This document shows, piece by piece, positions 8,947 to 18,784 of a DNA stretch of 64,000 nt (position 1 is its first letter; each line of letters opens with the position of its first letter). This stretch comes from UBA1715 sp045615765. GTDB lineage: Bacteria; Bacteroidota; Bacteroidia; Bacteroidales; UBA1715. The notes below the pieces were generated by a model. That model was not told the DNA's origin, made no database searches, and saw nothing but the letters and a program-made list of their open reading frames with translations. The DNA is taken from positions 50,357 to 114,356 of the forward strand of contig JAZLFM010000042.1 of assembly GCA_045615765.1 (NCBI GenBank). Direction: 5' to 3'. Both the position numbers and the translations under genes were made by a program.

Positions 8947-10475
8947 TGAAACGCATCCTGTTTTTATTTGTTTTCGTTTGTTCTGTAATTTCTTCTTTTG
9001 CGCAAAAGACAAAGGTTGAAATCAAGAGAACTGATGTGATGAAAGGAGATAGGGAAGTTAGACGTTTGTATGGTAATGTAATGTTTCAACATAATGATGT
9101 TTGCATGTATTGCGACAGTGCGCTGTCTTATTCGGCAGACAATCGTTTTGAAGCGTATGGGAATGTTCGTATTGTAAACAAAGATGTTACAGTGTATGGC
9201 GATACGTTGTATTATTCTAGTTCGTCGAATATGGCGAGTATGCGTGGAAATATTCGTATGGTTCATGGTAGGATGAATCTTACCACACATTTTTTAGATT
9301 ATGACTTGTCTCAAAATATGGGATTTTACCAAAATGGAGGTAAAATCGTAGATGAAACGAATATTTTGAGTAGCGAAATTGGCCGTTATTATGTGAATGA
9401 ACGAATGTTGTTTTTTAAAAACAATGTGGTTCTTACTAATGCGAGCTATGTAATGAATACCGATACGTTGAAATATAAAACGGGAAATAATGTTGCCTAT
9501 TTTGTTGGTCCAACTACAGTTACAAGTCAAAATAATAAGATTTTTACAAAAAATGGGTGGTATAATACAAAATCCGACCAAGCTCAATTGTATAAAGATT
9601 CTTATTTGAGTAGCGGATCGCGTTTTGTATATGGCGACGATATGTTTTATGACCGAAAAAAAGACGAAGGTACAATCCGAAAAAATGCAGTGATTGTCGA
9701 TACTGTTGAAAAAATCACGTTGTATTCTCAATATGGCTTTTATCAAGGGAAAAAACAGTCCGTATTCGTGACAGATAGTGTAATGGCGGTAAAAGCATTT
9801 GGCGCAGATTCGTTGTATCTACATGCCGATAGTATTTATTTTAACCAATACACAATAGCAAATCCAGATTCAATGTTAACTGATTCTATCTCATACCAAG
9901 TGGTGAAAGCATACCATAAGACACGATTTTATAAAGATGATCTTCAAGGAGTTTGTGATTCTTTGGTGTATAATTCCTTGGATTCTATGATTTATCTCTG
10001 CACGGAGCCGATTGTTTGGTCTGAAGAAAACCAAATGACAGGTTTTGACATTCGCATTAAACTAGGCAAAAATAATAGTAGTATAGAAAAAATATTAATC
10101 CAATCTGATGCTTTTGTTGCAGCTCTTTGTGGAAAAGATAAATACAATCAAATGAAAGGAAAATCGTTGGTCGGTTATGTGAAAAATAACGAATTGTATC
10201 GTGTCGATTTGTTCCAGAATGGCGAGACATTGTATTATCTAAAGGATGAAGACGAAATAGTGGGAGTGAATAGGGCTATTTGTAGCGATATTTCTGCTTA
10301 CTTAAAGAATGGAAAACTTGATCAAATTGTATTTAAAAACAAGCCTGAAGGTACATTCAGTCCTATAAAACAATTCCCTAAAAAACTCGAAAAGATTGAT
10401 GATTTTCATTGGTACGAAGACATTCGTCCTATAAATCCATCAGATGTTTATCGTACAAAATCAAAAAAGAAATAA
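8946..10475 (+). CDS. OstA-like (LptA/LptD N-terminal type) periplasmic protein
   Basis: 509 aa with a signal peptide ending near residue 19 (ISSFAQ). The first half carries repeated OstA/LptA-type beta strands: RRLYGNVMFQHNDVCMYCD, FEAYGNVRIVNKDVTVYGD and MRGNIRMVHG. This is the form of Bacteroidota OstA-like proteins thought to bind lipopolysaccharide during transport across the periplasm. The rest keeps the same beta pattern (DSLYLHADSIY). The start codon overlaps the moxR stop (TAATG), so the two are translationally coupled. Function is inferred from family only. Confidence 0.85.
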   Translation: MKRILFLFVFVCSVISSFAQKTKVEIKRTDVMKGDREVRRLYGNVMFQHNDVCMYCDSALSYSADNRFEAYGNVRIVNKDVTVYGDTLYYSSSSNMASMRGNIRMVHGRMNLTTHFLDYDLSQNMGFYQNGGKIVDETNILSSEIGRYYVNERMLFFKNNVVLTNASYVMNTDTLKYKTGNNVAYFVGPTTVTSQNNKIFTKNGWYNTKSDQAQLYKDSYLSSGSRFVYGDDMFYDRKKDEGTIRKNAVIVDTVEKITLYSQYGFYQGKKQSVFVTDSVMAVKAFGADSLYLHADSIYFNQYTIANPDSMLTDSISYQVVKAYHKTRFYKDDLQGVCDSLVYNSLDSMIYLCTEPIVWSEENQMTGFDIRIKLGKNNSSIEKILIQSDAFVAALCGKDKYNQMKGKSLVGYVKNNELYRVDLFQNGETLYYLKDEDEIVGVNRAICSDISAYLKNGKLDQIVFKNKPEGTFSPIKQFPKKLEKIDDFHWYEDIRPINPSDVYRTKSKKK

Positions 10476-10570
10476 TATTCTTTTGATTGATTTCGTTTTT
10501 GGTATGTGATTTGTAACAAAAGACAAAGAGATTTGGTCTATTTAATAAAGTTTAATTAAAATTTATTTAG

Positions 10571-11251
10571 ATGAAGAAATTGTTTAGGTTAATTATTGCA
10601 ACATCTTGTGCTATATTGTCTTATGTAAATTCTTTTGCTCAGGATGTAGAAAGCTATGAAATTGATACAACCGAAATAACACAAACCGTTTGTCTTTCGG
10701 AATGTAAACATTTTATTTCTACAAATGTGTTGCAATTTGCAACAGGTACGGCAAATCTAGATTATGAATTACATATAGTCCCTGCTTTTTCTGTACGATT
10801 GGGAGTGGGAACAATTATGGGTACAAGAATTTTGTTCAATGAGGCACAACAGACATGTATTCCTGGTGGCATTTATGGAATGGTCAATCCTCGTTTTTAT
10901 TTTCCAAAAGCCCAAACAGCATGTATGCTTCAGTATGGCTTGAGCGTTTCATATAAATATTGGAATTATACCTCAAAAGATGCTGTAGATCTTTCGGGCA
11001 AGAAAGCCGAAATAGCAGCATATAAGAATGATGATAATTATGTCGTTGCTGATGACGGAAAAGTGTTTGAAAAAGTAAATCAAATAGAACATTTAGCAGG
11101 TGTTTCTGTATTTGGTAAAGGTTGTATTGCCGGTGGTTTAACGGCTGAGATGGAATTAGGTATTGGAATGGGGGCAAGAAATAATGAATTCTATTTTAGC
11201 CCAAATTTTGAACTCTCTTTCGGCTGGACATTTGGAGCGAAAAAACAATAA
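10571..11251 (+). CDS. predicted outer-membrane beta-barrel protein
   Basis: 226 aa. The signal peptide is about residues 1-23, cleaved after SFAQ. The mature part alternates hydrophobic strands with glycine turns (SVRLGVGTIMGTRILF, ELGIGMGARNNEFYFSPNFELSFGWTFG) and ends in an aromatic-rich strand near the C-terminus, as small outer-membrane barrels do. I do not recognise a named family. It sits 95 bases after the OstA-like gene and 24 bases before the DUF4139 gene, so it probably starts or belongs to that operon. Confidence 0.65.
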   Translation: MKKLFRLIIATSCAILSYVNSFAQDVESYEIDTTEITQTVCLSECKHFISTNVLQFATGTANLDYELHIVPAFSVRLGVGTIMGTRILFNEAQQTCIPGGIYGMVNPRFYFPKAQTACMLQYGLSVSYKYWNYTSKDAVDLSGKKAEIAAYKNDDNYVVADDGKVFEKVNQIEHLAGVSVFGKGCIAGGLTAEMELGIGMGARNNEFYFSPNFELSFGWTFGAKKQ

Positions 11252-11275
11252 TGTATTCTTAAAATTCAATCGATT

Positions 11276-12862
11276 ATGAAGAAGATTTCAATGTTTTTTG
11301 CCATTGTAAGTTTGGCAACACAAGCGTTTTCTACGAATATTACTGTTTCTCCTAAAATTTCAGACGTAACCGTGTATTTAGAAGGTGCGACGATACAAAG
11401 TTCTGTATCTACAACCATACCTTCGGGGGTTAGTTATGTTACATTGACAGACTTGCCGACAATGGTAAACGAGGAATCTATTCAATTGGCAGGAATAGGA
11501 GATTTTACCATTATGAATGTGTCTTTTCAATTGTCGAATGCACAAACACGCAAGGTAGATAGTCTGACAAAACTACAACTGGAACTTATAGACAGAGCTA
11601 CTAATCTCTCAAATGAGAAAGATGTTTATAACCAATCAATTACGATGCTTGATGCAAACAAAGAGATTAAGGGAACAACTTCGAATCTAAATACTGTAGA
11701 ATTAGATAAGTTTTTAAAGTATTATCAGGCAGAATTATTGAAACTAAAGACAAAAATATTTGAAACGGATAAAGAACTTGCAATTGTAAAAAATACGTTG
11801 GCACAAGTTAATTCAGAACTTTCTGTTTATAAGCGAGCACAGAAAAAAGGGGAGGTCGTTGTAGGAGTTTCTTCAAAAAAAGAACAAAAAATCACATTGG
11901 AATTGTCTTATTTCATAACAAACGCAAGTTGGACTCCATATTATGAAGTTCGTGTTGTCGATGTTAATGAGAATATGGAGGTTACATACAAAGCAAAAGT
12001 TTTCCAAACATCTGGATATGATTGGAACAATGTGAATATTACGCTTTCAACTGGTAACCCGACATTAAATGGTACAGCTCCGATCTTATCGAAATGGGTT
12101 TTGCGTGAAAATCATGTAACATATAGAAAATCCTATGCTGTAGTGAAAAATGCTGTTGCTTATGATGCAATTCAAGAAAATGAAGAAGAAAAAATGGCTG
12201 CAGTAGAAATGCCGGTTAAAAAAGCTGCTGGTATAACAACCACAACGAATGCAAAAATGACATCGATAGAGTTTGCCATTCAAGAAAAGTTCAGCGTAAA
12301 ATCATCGCAAAACGATGCGACGCTTACTGTTAATAAATATTCATTACCAGCGGATTATGTTTATCGTTGCGTTCCTAAATTAGATAAGCATGCATATTTA
12401 GTAGCAAAAGCTACCGATTTCGCTAAATACAATTTCTTGTCGGGTGATGCAGTGTTGTATTTAAGTGGAAAATATGTTGGAACTTCGTATTTAAACATTT
12501 CTCAAACAACAGACACATTGCAGTTCTCTTTGGGACAAGACAATGCTATTGTTGTGGATAGGAAGTTGGTTGATGAATTCAATAAAAAATCGTCTGTTGG
12601 TAAGAATTATAAACAATCTGTTGCTTGGATGATTACAGCGAAAAATAACAAGTCTAATGCTATTCAACTAGAAATCCAAGATAATATTCCGGTTTCAAGC
12701 ATGTCTTCGGTTTCTATTTCAAACGAATTGTATGAAGGTGCTGTGAAAGACGAATCAAGTATAGTTACTTGGAAATATGAATTAAAACCAGCCGAAACAA
12801 AAACAATGAATTTATCATATACTGTGACATATCCTAAAACTATGTCGCTTGATTTAAAATAA
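11276..12862 (+). CDS. DUF4139 (mucoidy inhibitor MuiA-like) protein
   Basis: 528 aa with a signal peptide (about 1-19). Residues about 25-120 match the N-terminal DUF4140 domain (SDVTVYLEGATIQ ... LPTMVNEESIQLAG). A coiled coil spans about 85-200. The DUF4139 domain follows (ELSYFITNASWTPYYEVRV ... YDWNNVNITLSTGNP) and ends with KPAETKTMNLSYTVTYPK. MuiA-like proteins are envelope proteins; the name comes from an effect on mucoid capsule, and the mechanism is unknown. Four bases separate it from the next gene. Confidence 0.88.
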   Translation: MKKISMFFAIVSLATQAFSTNITVSPKISDVTVYLEGATIQSSVSTTIPSGVSYVTLTDLPTMVNEESIQLAGIGDFTIMNVSFQLSNAQTRKVDSLTKLQLELIDRATNLSNEKDVYNQSITMLDANKEIKGTTSNLNTVELDKFLKYYQAELLKLKTKIFETDKELAIVKNTLAQVNSELSVYKRAQKKGEVVVGVSSKKEQKITLELSYFITNASWTPYYEVRVVDVNENMEVTYKAKVFQTSGYDWNNVNITLSTGNPTLNGTAPILSKWVLRENHVTYRKSYAVVKNAVAYDAIQENEEEKMAAVEMPVKKAAGITTTTNAKMTSIEFAIQEKFSVKSSQNDATLTVNKYSLPADYVYRCVPKLDKHAYLVAKATDFAKYNFLSGDAVLYLSGKYVGTSYLNISQTTDTLQFSLGQDNAIVVDRKLVDEFNKKSSVGKNYKQSVAWMITAKNNKSNAIQLEIQDNIPVSSMSSVSISNELYEGAVKDESSIVTWKYELKPAETKTMNLSYTVTYPKTMSLDLK

Positions 12863-12866
12863 GACA

Positions 12867-14033
12867 ATGAAAAACTACATTCTTTACGATACAGAAGTTC
12901 GAAATGAACTAAAACCGTTCACTTTTACTCGTCCAGTTTCCGAAATTCGTTGTGGTATTCTTACCATTACGGAAAAATGGAATTGTATGCTAAATACAAC
13001 TTGCTCGTTTAAGACGGAAGATTATTTACAACAGAAATATCCACTTCGTTTATCCGAAGAAAATGTTTGTATTAATAGTTCAATTTTTCCAACAAAAGAT
13101 TTGGTAGATGCGATTGCAAATCTTCCTTTCAATACTTCGCTATATTGTGGTGATTTATGGATAGCTACCTATGCAAAAGAGTTGCATAATATGGGTCTTG
13201 AAAAGAAAGAATATGCTGGGGAAGTGCGTCGATTGCAACATTTGTGGGATATTTTTCAGCAAAATCCAAAAGAAATCGATACTGATTTTGAACTAGTGAC
13301 AAAGGGAAGAAAATCACAACCGATTTCTGCTACAAATCGTGTGCTTTGTCCAGAGAATGTATTTATAGAGGAAGGGGCAAGCGTTGAATTTGCAATTATA
13401 AATGCGTCGGCTGGTAAGGTTTATATTGGTAAAGATGCTGAAGTTTGGGAAAATGCCGTTATTCGTGGTCCATTTGCAATGAATGAACATTCTGTTGTGA
13501 AAATGTCTGCAAAGATCTACGAGGGTACAACTATTGGTCCGCATTCAAAAGTTGGTGGCGAAGTTCAAAATTCTGTAATCATAGGTTATTCCAATAAAGG
13601 TCACGATGGCTATCTTGGAAATGCCGTTGTGGGCGAGTGGTGTAATCTTGGAGCAGATACCAATAATTCTAACTTGAAGAACGATTATTCAGAAATAAAG
13701 ATTTGGAATTACGCGTCTGGGAAATTTGAAAAAACAGGTTTGCAATTTTGCGGTCTAATGATGGGAGACCATTCTAAAGCTGCTATAAATACAATGTTTA
13801 ATACTGGAACAGTAGTTGGAATCTGTGCAAACATTTATAGTGCAGGATTCCCTCGAAATTTTATTCCTTCGTTCACGAGAGGAGGTTCTCAAGGCATAGA
13901 AGAAAATATGTTTCAGAAAGTAGTAGATACAGCCAAAAGAGTGTATGCTCGTCGCCACAAAGATTTTGATGAAGTTGAATCTGCAATTTTGGCAAAAGTC
14001 TTTGAAGAAACACGTCAAAATAGGCAATTTTAA
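12867..14033 (+). CDS. GlmU-family sugar-nucleotidyltransferase-like protein
   Basis: 388 aa. The N-terminal part starts MKNYILYDTEVRNELKPFTFTRPVSEIRCG, as in Bacteroidota GlmU-family proteins, but without the GxGTR nucleotide-binding loop of true GlmU. From about residue 160 it has hexapeptide (left-handed beta-helix) repeats: VFIEEGASVEFAIINA, VYIGKDAEVWENAVIRGP, KVGGEVQNSVIIGYSNKGHDGYLG. This suggests an acyltransferase-like trimer acting on a sugar nucleotide or cell-wall precursor. The substrate cannot be told from sequence. Confidence 0.82.
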   Translation: MKNYILYDTEVRNELKPFTFTRPVSEIRCGILTITEKWNCMLNTTCSFKTEDYLQQKYPLRLSEENVCINSSIFPTKDLVDAIANLPFNTSLYCGDLWIATYAKELHNMGLEKKEYAGEVRRLQHLWDIFQQNPKEIDTDFELVTKGRKSQPISATNRVLCPENVFIEEGASVEFAIINASAGKVYIGKDAEVWENAVIRGPFAMNEHSVVKMSAKIYEGTTIGPHSKVGGEVQNSVIIGYSNKGHDGYLGNAVVGEWCNLGADTNNSNLKNDYSEIKIWNYASGKFEKTGLQFCGLMMGDHSKAAINTMFNTGTVVGICANIYSAGFPRNFIPSFTRGGSQGIEENMFQKVVDTAKRVYARRHKDFDEVESAILAKVFEETRQNRQF

Positions 14034-14102
14034 CAAATGGCATACCATTTGAAATATTGCGTATTCGAAGAAAAAGTATGAAAAAACTGACATTTTGACT
14101 GT

Positions 14103-16529
14103 ATGGCAAAGAAAAATTTATCAGATATTTTGTTTGACTCAATAGAGGCGAACGCAGAAATAATCCCTATTGTAGCCGATGACGATGTATTATCGCCAAA
14201 CAAAGTTGACATACCTGGAGTACTGCCAATTTTGCCGTTAAAAAATGCGATTTTATTTCCTGGGGTTGTAATGCCCATAACTGTAGGTCGTGTACAATCA
14301 ATTCGTTTGATTCGTGACTACAATAAAAAAGAAAAAATTATTGGTGTTGCAACGCAAAAGAACGCTGGAATAGAAAAACCTGTGGTTGGTGATTTGTATT
14401 CTACAGGAACAGCAGCACAGATCTTGAAGATTTTAGAAATGCCAGATGGTAATACAATGGTAATATTACAAGGTTTGGCACGCATTTCTATATTGGATCA
14501 AGTTCAACACGAACCATATATGATGTGTAACGTGTTGGCTAACGAAGAAATTCCAGCTTTTGTAGATAAAGAATTTGAAGCTATTATTTCTTCTTTGAAA
14601 GACTTGTCGCTAAAAGTCTTAAAGATGTCTTCGCAAGTTCCAAAGGAATCTATTTTTGCGATTAAGAACATCTCTAATCCAAAATTTATCATCAATTTCA
14701 TGTCGTCGAATGTCGATATGCCATTGGATAAAAAAATTGTACTATTAGAATGCAATGACTTAAAATCACGAGCAATTTTGCTTATGAAGGAGTTGTCGCA
14801 ACAAGTACAAATTTTGGAGATTAAGAATGATATCTTAAATAAGACACGTCAAGATATAGACCAACAACAACGCGATTTCTTCTTGCATCAACAAATCAAG
14901 CAAATCCAATCGGAATTGGGCGAGGAGTCTGTTGAAGAAGAAATGGACAAGTTTAGAGAACAAGCGAAAACAAAAAAATGGTCAGAAGAAGTTGCCAAAC
15001 AATTCGAAAAGGAATTGGTTAAATTGTCTCGTATTGGAACTCATTCTCCTGATTATAGTGTACAATATAGTTATGTACAAACTTTGCTTGACTTGCCATG
15101 GAATGAATATAGTGAAGATAATTTCGATTTAGAGCGTGCAGAAAAAATCTTAGACCAAGACCATTATGGGTTGGATAAGGTGAAAAAGCGTATAATTGAG
15201 TATTTAGCCGTACTAAAACTGAAAGGTGATATGAAATCGCCAATTTTATGTTTGTATGGTGCTCCTGGCGTAGGTAAGACATCGTTGGGCAAGTCTATAG
15301 CTAAAGCATTGAATAGACAATATTGTCGTATGTCTCTAGGAGGTTTACACGATGAATCGGAAATTCGTGGACATAGAAAGACATATATTGGTTCTATGCC
15401 TGGTCGAATTATTCAAAATTTAAAGAAAGTAAAAACAGCAAATCCGGTTTTTGTCCTTGATGAAGTTGATAAGGTCGGAAAAGATGTTCATGGAGACCCA
15501 GAATCAGCATTGTTGGAAGTTCTAGATCCGGAACAAAACAATACATTCTACGACAATTATTTGGAATTGGATTTCGATTTGTCGAAAGTTATGTTTATTG
15601 CAACGGCAAACAATATTGAATCAATCAGTCCAGCCTTGCGTGACAGAATGGAAATGATAGATATTTCCGGCTATATTATTGAAGAAAAGATTGAAATAGC
15701 AAAACGACACCTTATTCCTGGTCAATTAGAAAATACAGGAATGGCAAAAAATGCACTGAAATTCCCTGTTAAAACGATAGAATATATTATTGTAAACTAT
15801 ACTCGCGAATCTGGTGTTCGTGGATTGGATAAGAAGATTGCTGAAGTTGTTCGTGCGTATGCTCAAAAAGTTGTTAGAGAAGAAGAATTTTCACAAACAG
15901 TTTCAATTGCCAATGTGAAAGAAATTTTGGGCAAACCAATATATTCTTCAGAATTATACGAAGGAAATGATTTTGCCGGTGTTGTTACAGGTTTAGCATG
16001 GACAGCTGTTGGAGGTGAAATTTTATACATAGAAACAAGCTATAGCAAGGGGAAAGGTGGTCTTACATTGACCGGAAATTTGGGAAATGTGATGAAAGAG
16101 TCAGCTACGATAGCGTTAGAATATATAAAATCTCATGCCGACAAGCTTGGCTTAGGTGACTTCGACTTTGATACGGTAAATGTTCATTTGCATGTGCCAG
16201 AAGGTGCCATACCAAAAGATGGACCATCAGCAGGTATCACAATGGCGACATCTATTGCAAGCGCATTGACGCATAGAAAAGTTCGTAAAGCAATTGCAAT
16301 GACTGGCGAAATAACATTGCGCGGAAAAGTATTGCCAGTAGGCGGTATAAAAGAAAAAATTCTTGCCGCTAAGCGTGCGGGCATAAAAGAAATTATTCTT
16401 TCTGCTCAAAATCAGAAGGATATAGAAGAAATAGGAGAGAAATATCTTAAGGGAGTTACATTTAAATATGTGAATGAAGTTTCAGAAGTTCTTTCGTATG
16501 CTTTGCTTGAAGAAAAAACAGACTTATAA
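14103..16529 (+). CDS. lon: ATP-dependent protease Lon (LonA)
   Basis: Cytosolic quality-control protease, 808 aa. The N-terminal LON substrate-binding domain (about 40-240, starting LPILPLKNAILFPGVV) leads through a coiled coil (about 240-310) to the AAA+ module. Walker A GAPGVGKTS lies near residues 386-394 and Walker B VFVLDEVDK near 450. The C-terminal peptidase domain carries the catalytic serine in PKDGPSAG near residue 707 and the lysine in GKVLPVGGIKEK near 750. It ends the moxR-side plus-strand run and has a strong terminator 15 bases downstream. Confidence 0.97.
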   Translation: MAKKNLSDILFDSIEANAEIIPIVADDDVLSPNKVDIPGVLPILPLKNAILFPGVVMPITVGRVQSIRLIRDYNKKEKIIGVATQKNAGIEKPVVGDLYSTGTAAQILKILEMPDGNTMVILQGLARISILDQVQHEPYMMCNVLANEEIPAFVDKEFEAIISSLKDLSLKVLKMSSQVPKESIFAIKNISNPKFIINFMSSNVDMPLDKKIVLLECNDLKSRAILLMKELSQQVQILEIKNDILNKTRQDIDQQQRDFFLHQQIKQIQSELGEESVEEEMDKFREQAKTKKWSEEVAKQFEKELVKLSRIGTHSPDYSVQYSYVQTLLDLPWNEYSEDNFDLERAEKILDQDHYGLDKVKKRIIEYLAVLKLKGDMKSPILCLYGAPGVGKTSLGKSIAKALNRQYCRMSLGGLHDESEIRGHRKTYIGSMPGRIIQNLKKVKTANPVFVLDEVDKVGKDVHGDPESALLEVLDPEQNNTFYDNYLELDFDLSKVMFIATANNIESISPALRDRMEMIDISGYIIEEKIEIAKRHLIPGQLENTGMAKNALKFPVKTIEYIIVNYTRESGVRGLDKKIAEVVRAYAQKVVREEEFSQTVSIANVKEILGKPIYSSELYEGNDFAGVVTGLAWTAVGGEILYIETSYSKGKGGLTLTGNLGNVMKESATIALEYIKSHADKLGLGDFDFDTVNVHLHVPEGAIPKDGPSAGITMATSIASALTHRKVRKAIAMTGEITLRGKVLPVGGIKEKILAAKRAGIKEIILSAQNQKDIEEIGEKYLKGVTFKYVNEVSEVLSYALLEEKTDL

Positions 16530-16544
16530 TAGGTTATAATTCGT

Positions 16545-16575
16545 AAAAAAGCTGTTCAAATCGAACAGCTTTTTT
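16545..16575 (+). terminator. terminator of lon
   Basis: AAAAAAGCTGTTC (16545-16557), a 5-base loop, then GAACAGCTTTTTT (16563-16575). Confidence 0.9.
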
Positions 16576-16732
16576 AATTTGCTATTTTAGAAGTCAAAGG
16601 ATTTTACTTGTAAAAACAAGAAAAATTAACCATAGTTAATATTTTTTTCAAAAATTGTTAAAAGAAAGCAATGAATGCTTTCAAAAATTGAAGATTATTT
16701 TGCAAATTTGCGATGCAAAAAAATAAAATACA

Positions 16733-17800
16733 ATGAAGAAACATAATTTCAATGCTGGACCATCTGCACTTCCACGCGAAGTTATCGAACAAACAGCTCA
16801 AGCTGTGCTTGATTTCGAAAACGATGGACTTTCAATTCTAGAAATTAGCCACCGTGCTAAAAATTTCCAACCTGTAGTTGATGAAGCAGTCTCCTTATTC
16901 AAGGAACTTCTTAACATTCCAGAAGGATACTCCGTAATCTTCCTTGGTGGTGGTGCAAGTTTGGAATTCTGCATGGTTCCTTACAACTTCTTAGAAAAGA
17001 AAGCTGCATATTTAAATACTGGTGTATGGGCTAAGAAAGCAATGAAAGAAGCTAAATTGTTTGGTGAAGTTGTTGAAGTTGCTTCTTCAGCTGATGCTAA
17101 TTACACTTTCATTCCAAAGGATTACACTATTCCAACTGATGCTGATTATTTCCACATCACAACAAACAACACAATTTATGGTACAGAAATCTTAAAAGAT
17201 TTAGATTCTCCAGTTCCATTGATTGCAGATATGTCTTCAGACATTTTCTCTCGTCCTGTTGATGTGTCTAAATATGGTATGATCTATGGTGGTGCTCAAA
17301 AGAATCTTGCACCTGCAGGTGTTACTTTCGTAATTGTGAAAAACGATTTACTTGGAAAAGTATCTCGTCAAATTCCAACAATGTTGAATTACCAAACTCA
17401 TATTGATGGTGGATCAATGTTCAATACACCTCCAGTATTACCACTTTACACAGCAATGTTAAACTTGCGTTATTTGAAAGCTAATGGTGGTGTTGCTGCA
17501 ATGGAAAAACGTAACATTGAAAAAGCAAACTTGCTTTACGATGCAATCGATAGCAGCAAAGTCTTTGTTGGAACAGCAAAAGCAGAAGACCGTTCAAGAA
17601 TGAACATTTGCTTCGTAATGAAAGAAGAATACAAAGAAAAAGAAGCAGACTTCTTGAAATTCGCTCAAGAAAACGGAATGGTTGGTGTTAAAGGTCACCG
17701 TTCAGTTGGTGGTTTCAGAGCTTCTTGCTACAATGCGGTAACTCTTGATGATGTGAAAGCATTGGTTGATTGTATGAAGACATTTGAAAGAAACATTTAA
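16733..17800 (+). CDS. serC: phosphoserine aminotransferase
   Basis: PLP enzyme of the phosphorylated serine pathway: 3-phosphohydroxypyruvate plus glutamate gives phosphoserine. 355 aa. It begins with the family signature NFNAGPSALP. It has FLGGGASLEF near residue 71 for cofactor phosphate binding, the PLP lysine in YGGAQKNLAPAG near residue 190, and GHRSVGGFRASCYNAV near the C-terminus. It precedes serA on the same strand with a hairpin and T run between them. A near -7 box CAAATTTG (16703-16710) lies upstream, 5 of 6 consensus positions. Confidence 0.96.
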   Translation: MKKHNFNAGPSALPREVIEQTAQAVLDFENDGLSILEISHRAKNFQPVVDEAVSLFKELLNIPEGYSVIFLGGGASLEFCMVPYNFLEKKAAYLNTGVWAKKAMKEAKLFGEVVEVASSADANYTFIPKDYTIPTDADYFHITTNNTIYGTEILKDLDSPVPLIADMSSDIFSRPVDVSKYGMIYGGAQKNLAPAGVTFVIVKNDLLGKVSRQIPTMLNYQTHIDGGSMFNTPPVLPLYTAMLNLRYLKANGGVAAMEKRNIEKANLLYDAIDSSKVFVGTAKAEDRSRMNICFVMKEEYKEKEADFLKFAQENGMVGVKGHRSVGGFRASCYNAVTLDDVKALVDCMKTFERNI

Positions 17801-17820
17801 TTAGAAGTTAAACAACAAAA

Positions 17821-17847
17821 GGAGAAAGTTACACTTTCTCCTTTTTT
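17821..17847 (+). terminator. hairpin with T run between serC and serA
   Basis: GGAGAAAGT (17821-17829) pairs with ACTTTCTCC (17833-17841) around a 3-base loop and is followed by six T residues. It looks like an intrinsic terminator although serC and serA belong to one pathway. Either serA has its own promoter or the hairpin sets their relative expression. Confidence 0.75.
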
Positions 17848-17859
17848 AATTTTATAAAC

Positions 17860-18780
17860 ATGACAAAAGTACTTGTTGCTACCGAAAAACCATTTGCTAA
17901 AGCTGCAGTGGACGGTATAAAAGAAATCGTAGAAAAAGCAGGATTTGAATTTGCTTTATTAGAATCATACACTGAAAAATCTGCATTGTTGAATGCTGTT
18001 GCTGATGCGGATGCAATCATTATCAGAAGTGATAAAGTTGATGCAGAAGTTTTAGAAGCTGCAAAAAATCTTAAAATCGTTGTTCGTGCAGGTGCAGGTT
18101 ACGACAATGTTGACCTTGCTGCTGCAACAGCTAAGAATGTGGTTGTGATGAACACTCCAGGACAAAATGCTAATGCTGTTGCTGAATTAGTATTTGGTTT
18201 ATTGGTATTTGCTGTTCGTAATTTCTTCAATGGAAAATCTGGTTCTGAATTGATGGGTAAGAAACTTGGTATCTTAGCTTTCGGTAACGTAGGCCGTAAT
18301 GTTGCTCGCGTTGCTAAAGGTTTCGGTATGGAAGTTTATGCTTACGATGCATTCTGTCCAGCTGAAGTAATTGAAGCTGCAGGTGTTAAGGCTGTTGCAA
18401 ATCAAAATGAGTTGTTCAAAACTTGTGATGTAGTTTCATTACACATTCCTGCAACTCCAGAAACTATCAATAGCATTAACTACGACATGGTTAACCAAAT
18501 GAAGAAAGGTGGTATTCTTGTAAATACTGCTCGTAAAGAAGTTATTGACGAAGCTGGTTTGATTAAATTGATGAATGATCGTGCTGATATCAAATACATT
18601 TCTGATATTATGCCAGCTGCTCACGAAGAATTCTCTAAATTCGAAGGTCGTTATTTCTCAACACCTAAGAAAATGGGTGCTCAAACTTCAGAAGCAAACA
18701 TTAATGCAGGTTTAGCTGCTGCTCGTCAGATTGTTTCTTTCGTAACAACTGGTGACAAGAAATTCCAAGTAAACAAATAA
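17860..18780 (+). CDS. serA: D-3-phosphoglycerate dehydrogenase, short form with Lys in place of catalytic His
   Basis: First step of serine synthesis: 3-phosphoglycerate to 3-phosphohydroxypyruvate with NAD. At 306 aa it lacks the C-terminal ACT/serine-binding domain of E. coli SerA, so feedback control by that route is unlikely. The NAD-binding motif is LGILAFGNVGRNVA near 136-149, and the catalytic arginine lies in NTARKEVID near 224. The segment that normally reads TPHIG(A/G)xT is TPKKMGAQT near 268-276, so the usual catalytic histidine is replaced by lysine. As I recall, this is the Bacteroides/Entamoeba type of PGDH. It sits between serC and a DUF1015 gene. Confidence 0.93.
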   Translation: MTKVLVATEKPFAKAAVDGIKEIVEKAGFEFALLESYTEKSALLNAVADADAIIIRSDKVDAEVLEAAKNLKIVVRAGAGYDNVDLAAATAKNVVVMNTPGQNANAVAELVFGLLVFAVRNFFNGKSGSELMGKKLGILAFGNVGRNVARVAKGFGMEVYAYDAFCPAEVIEAAGVKAVANQNELFKTCDVVSLHIPATPETINSINYDMVNQMKKGGILVNTARKEVIDEAGLIKLMNDRADIKYISDIMPAAHEEFSKFEGRYFSTPKKMGAQTSEANINAGLAAARQIVSFVTTGDKKFQVNK

Positions 18781-18784
18781 TAAC

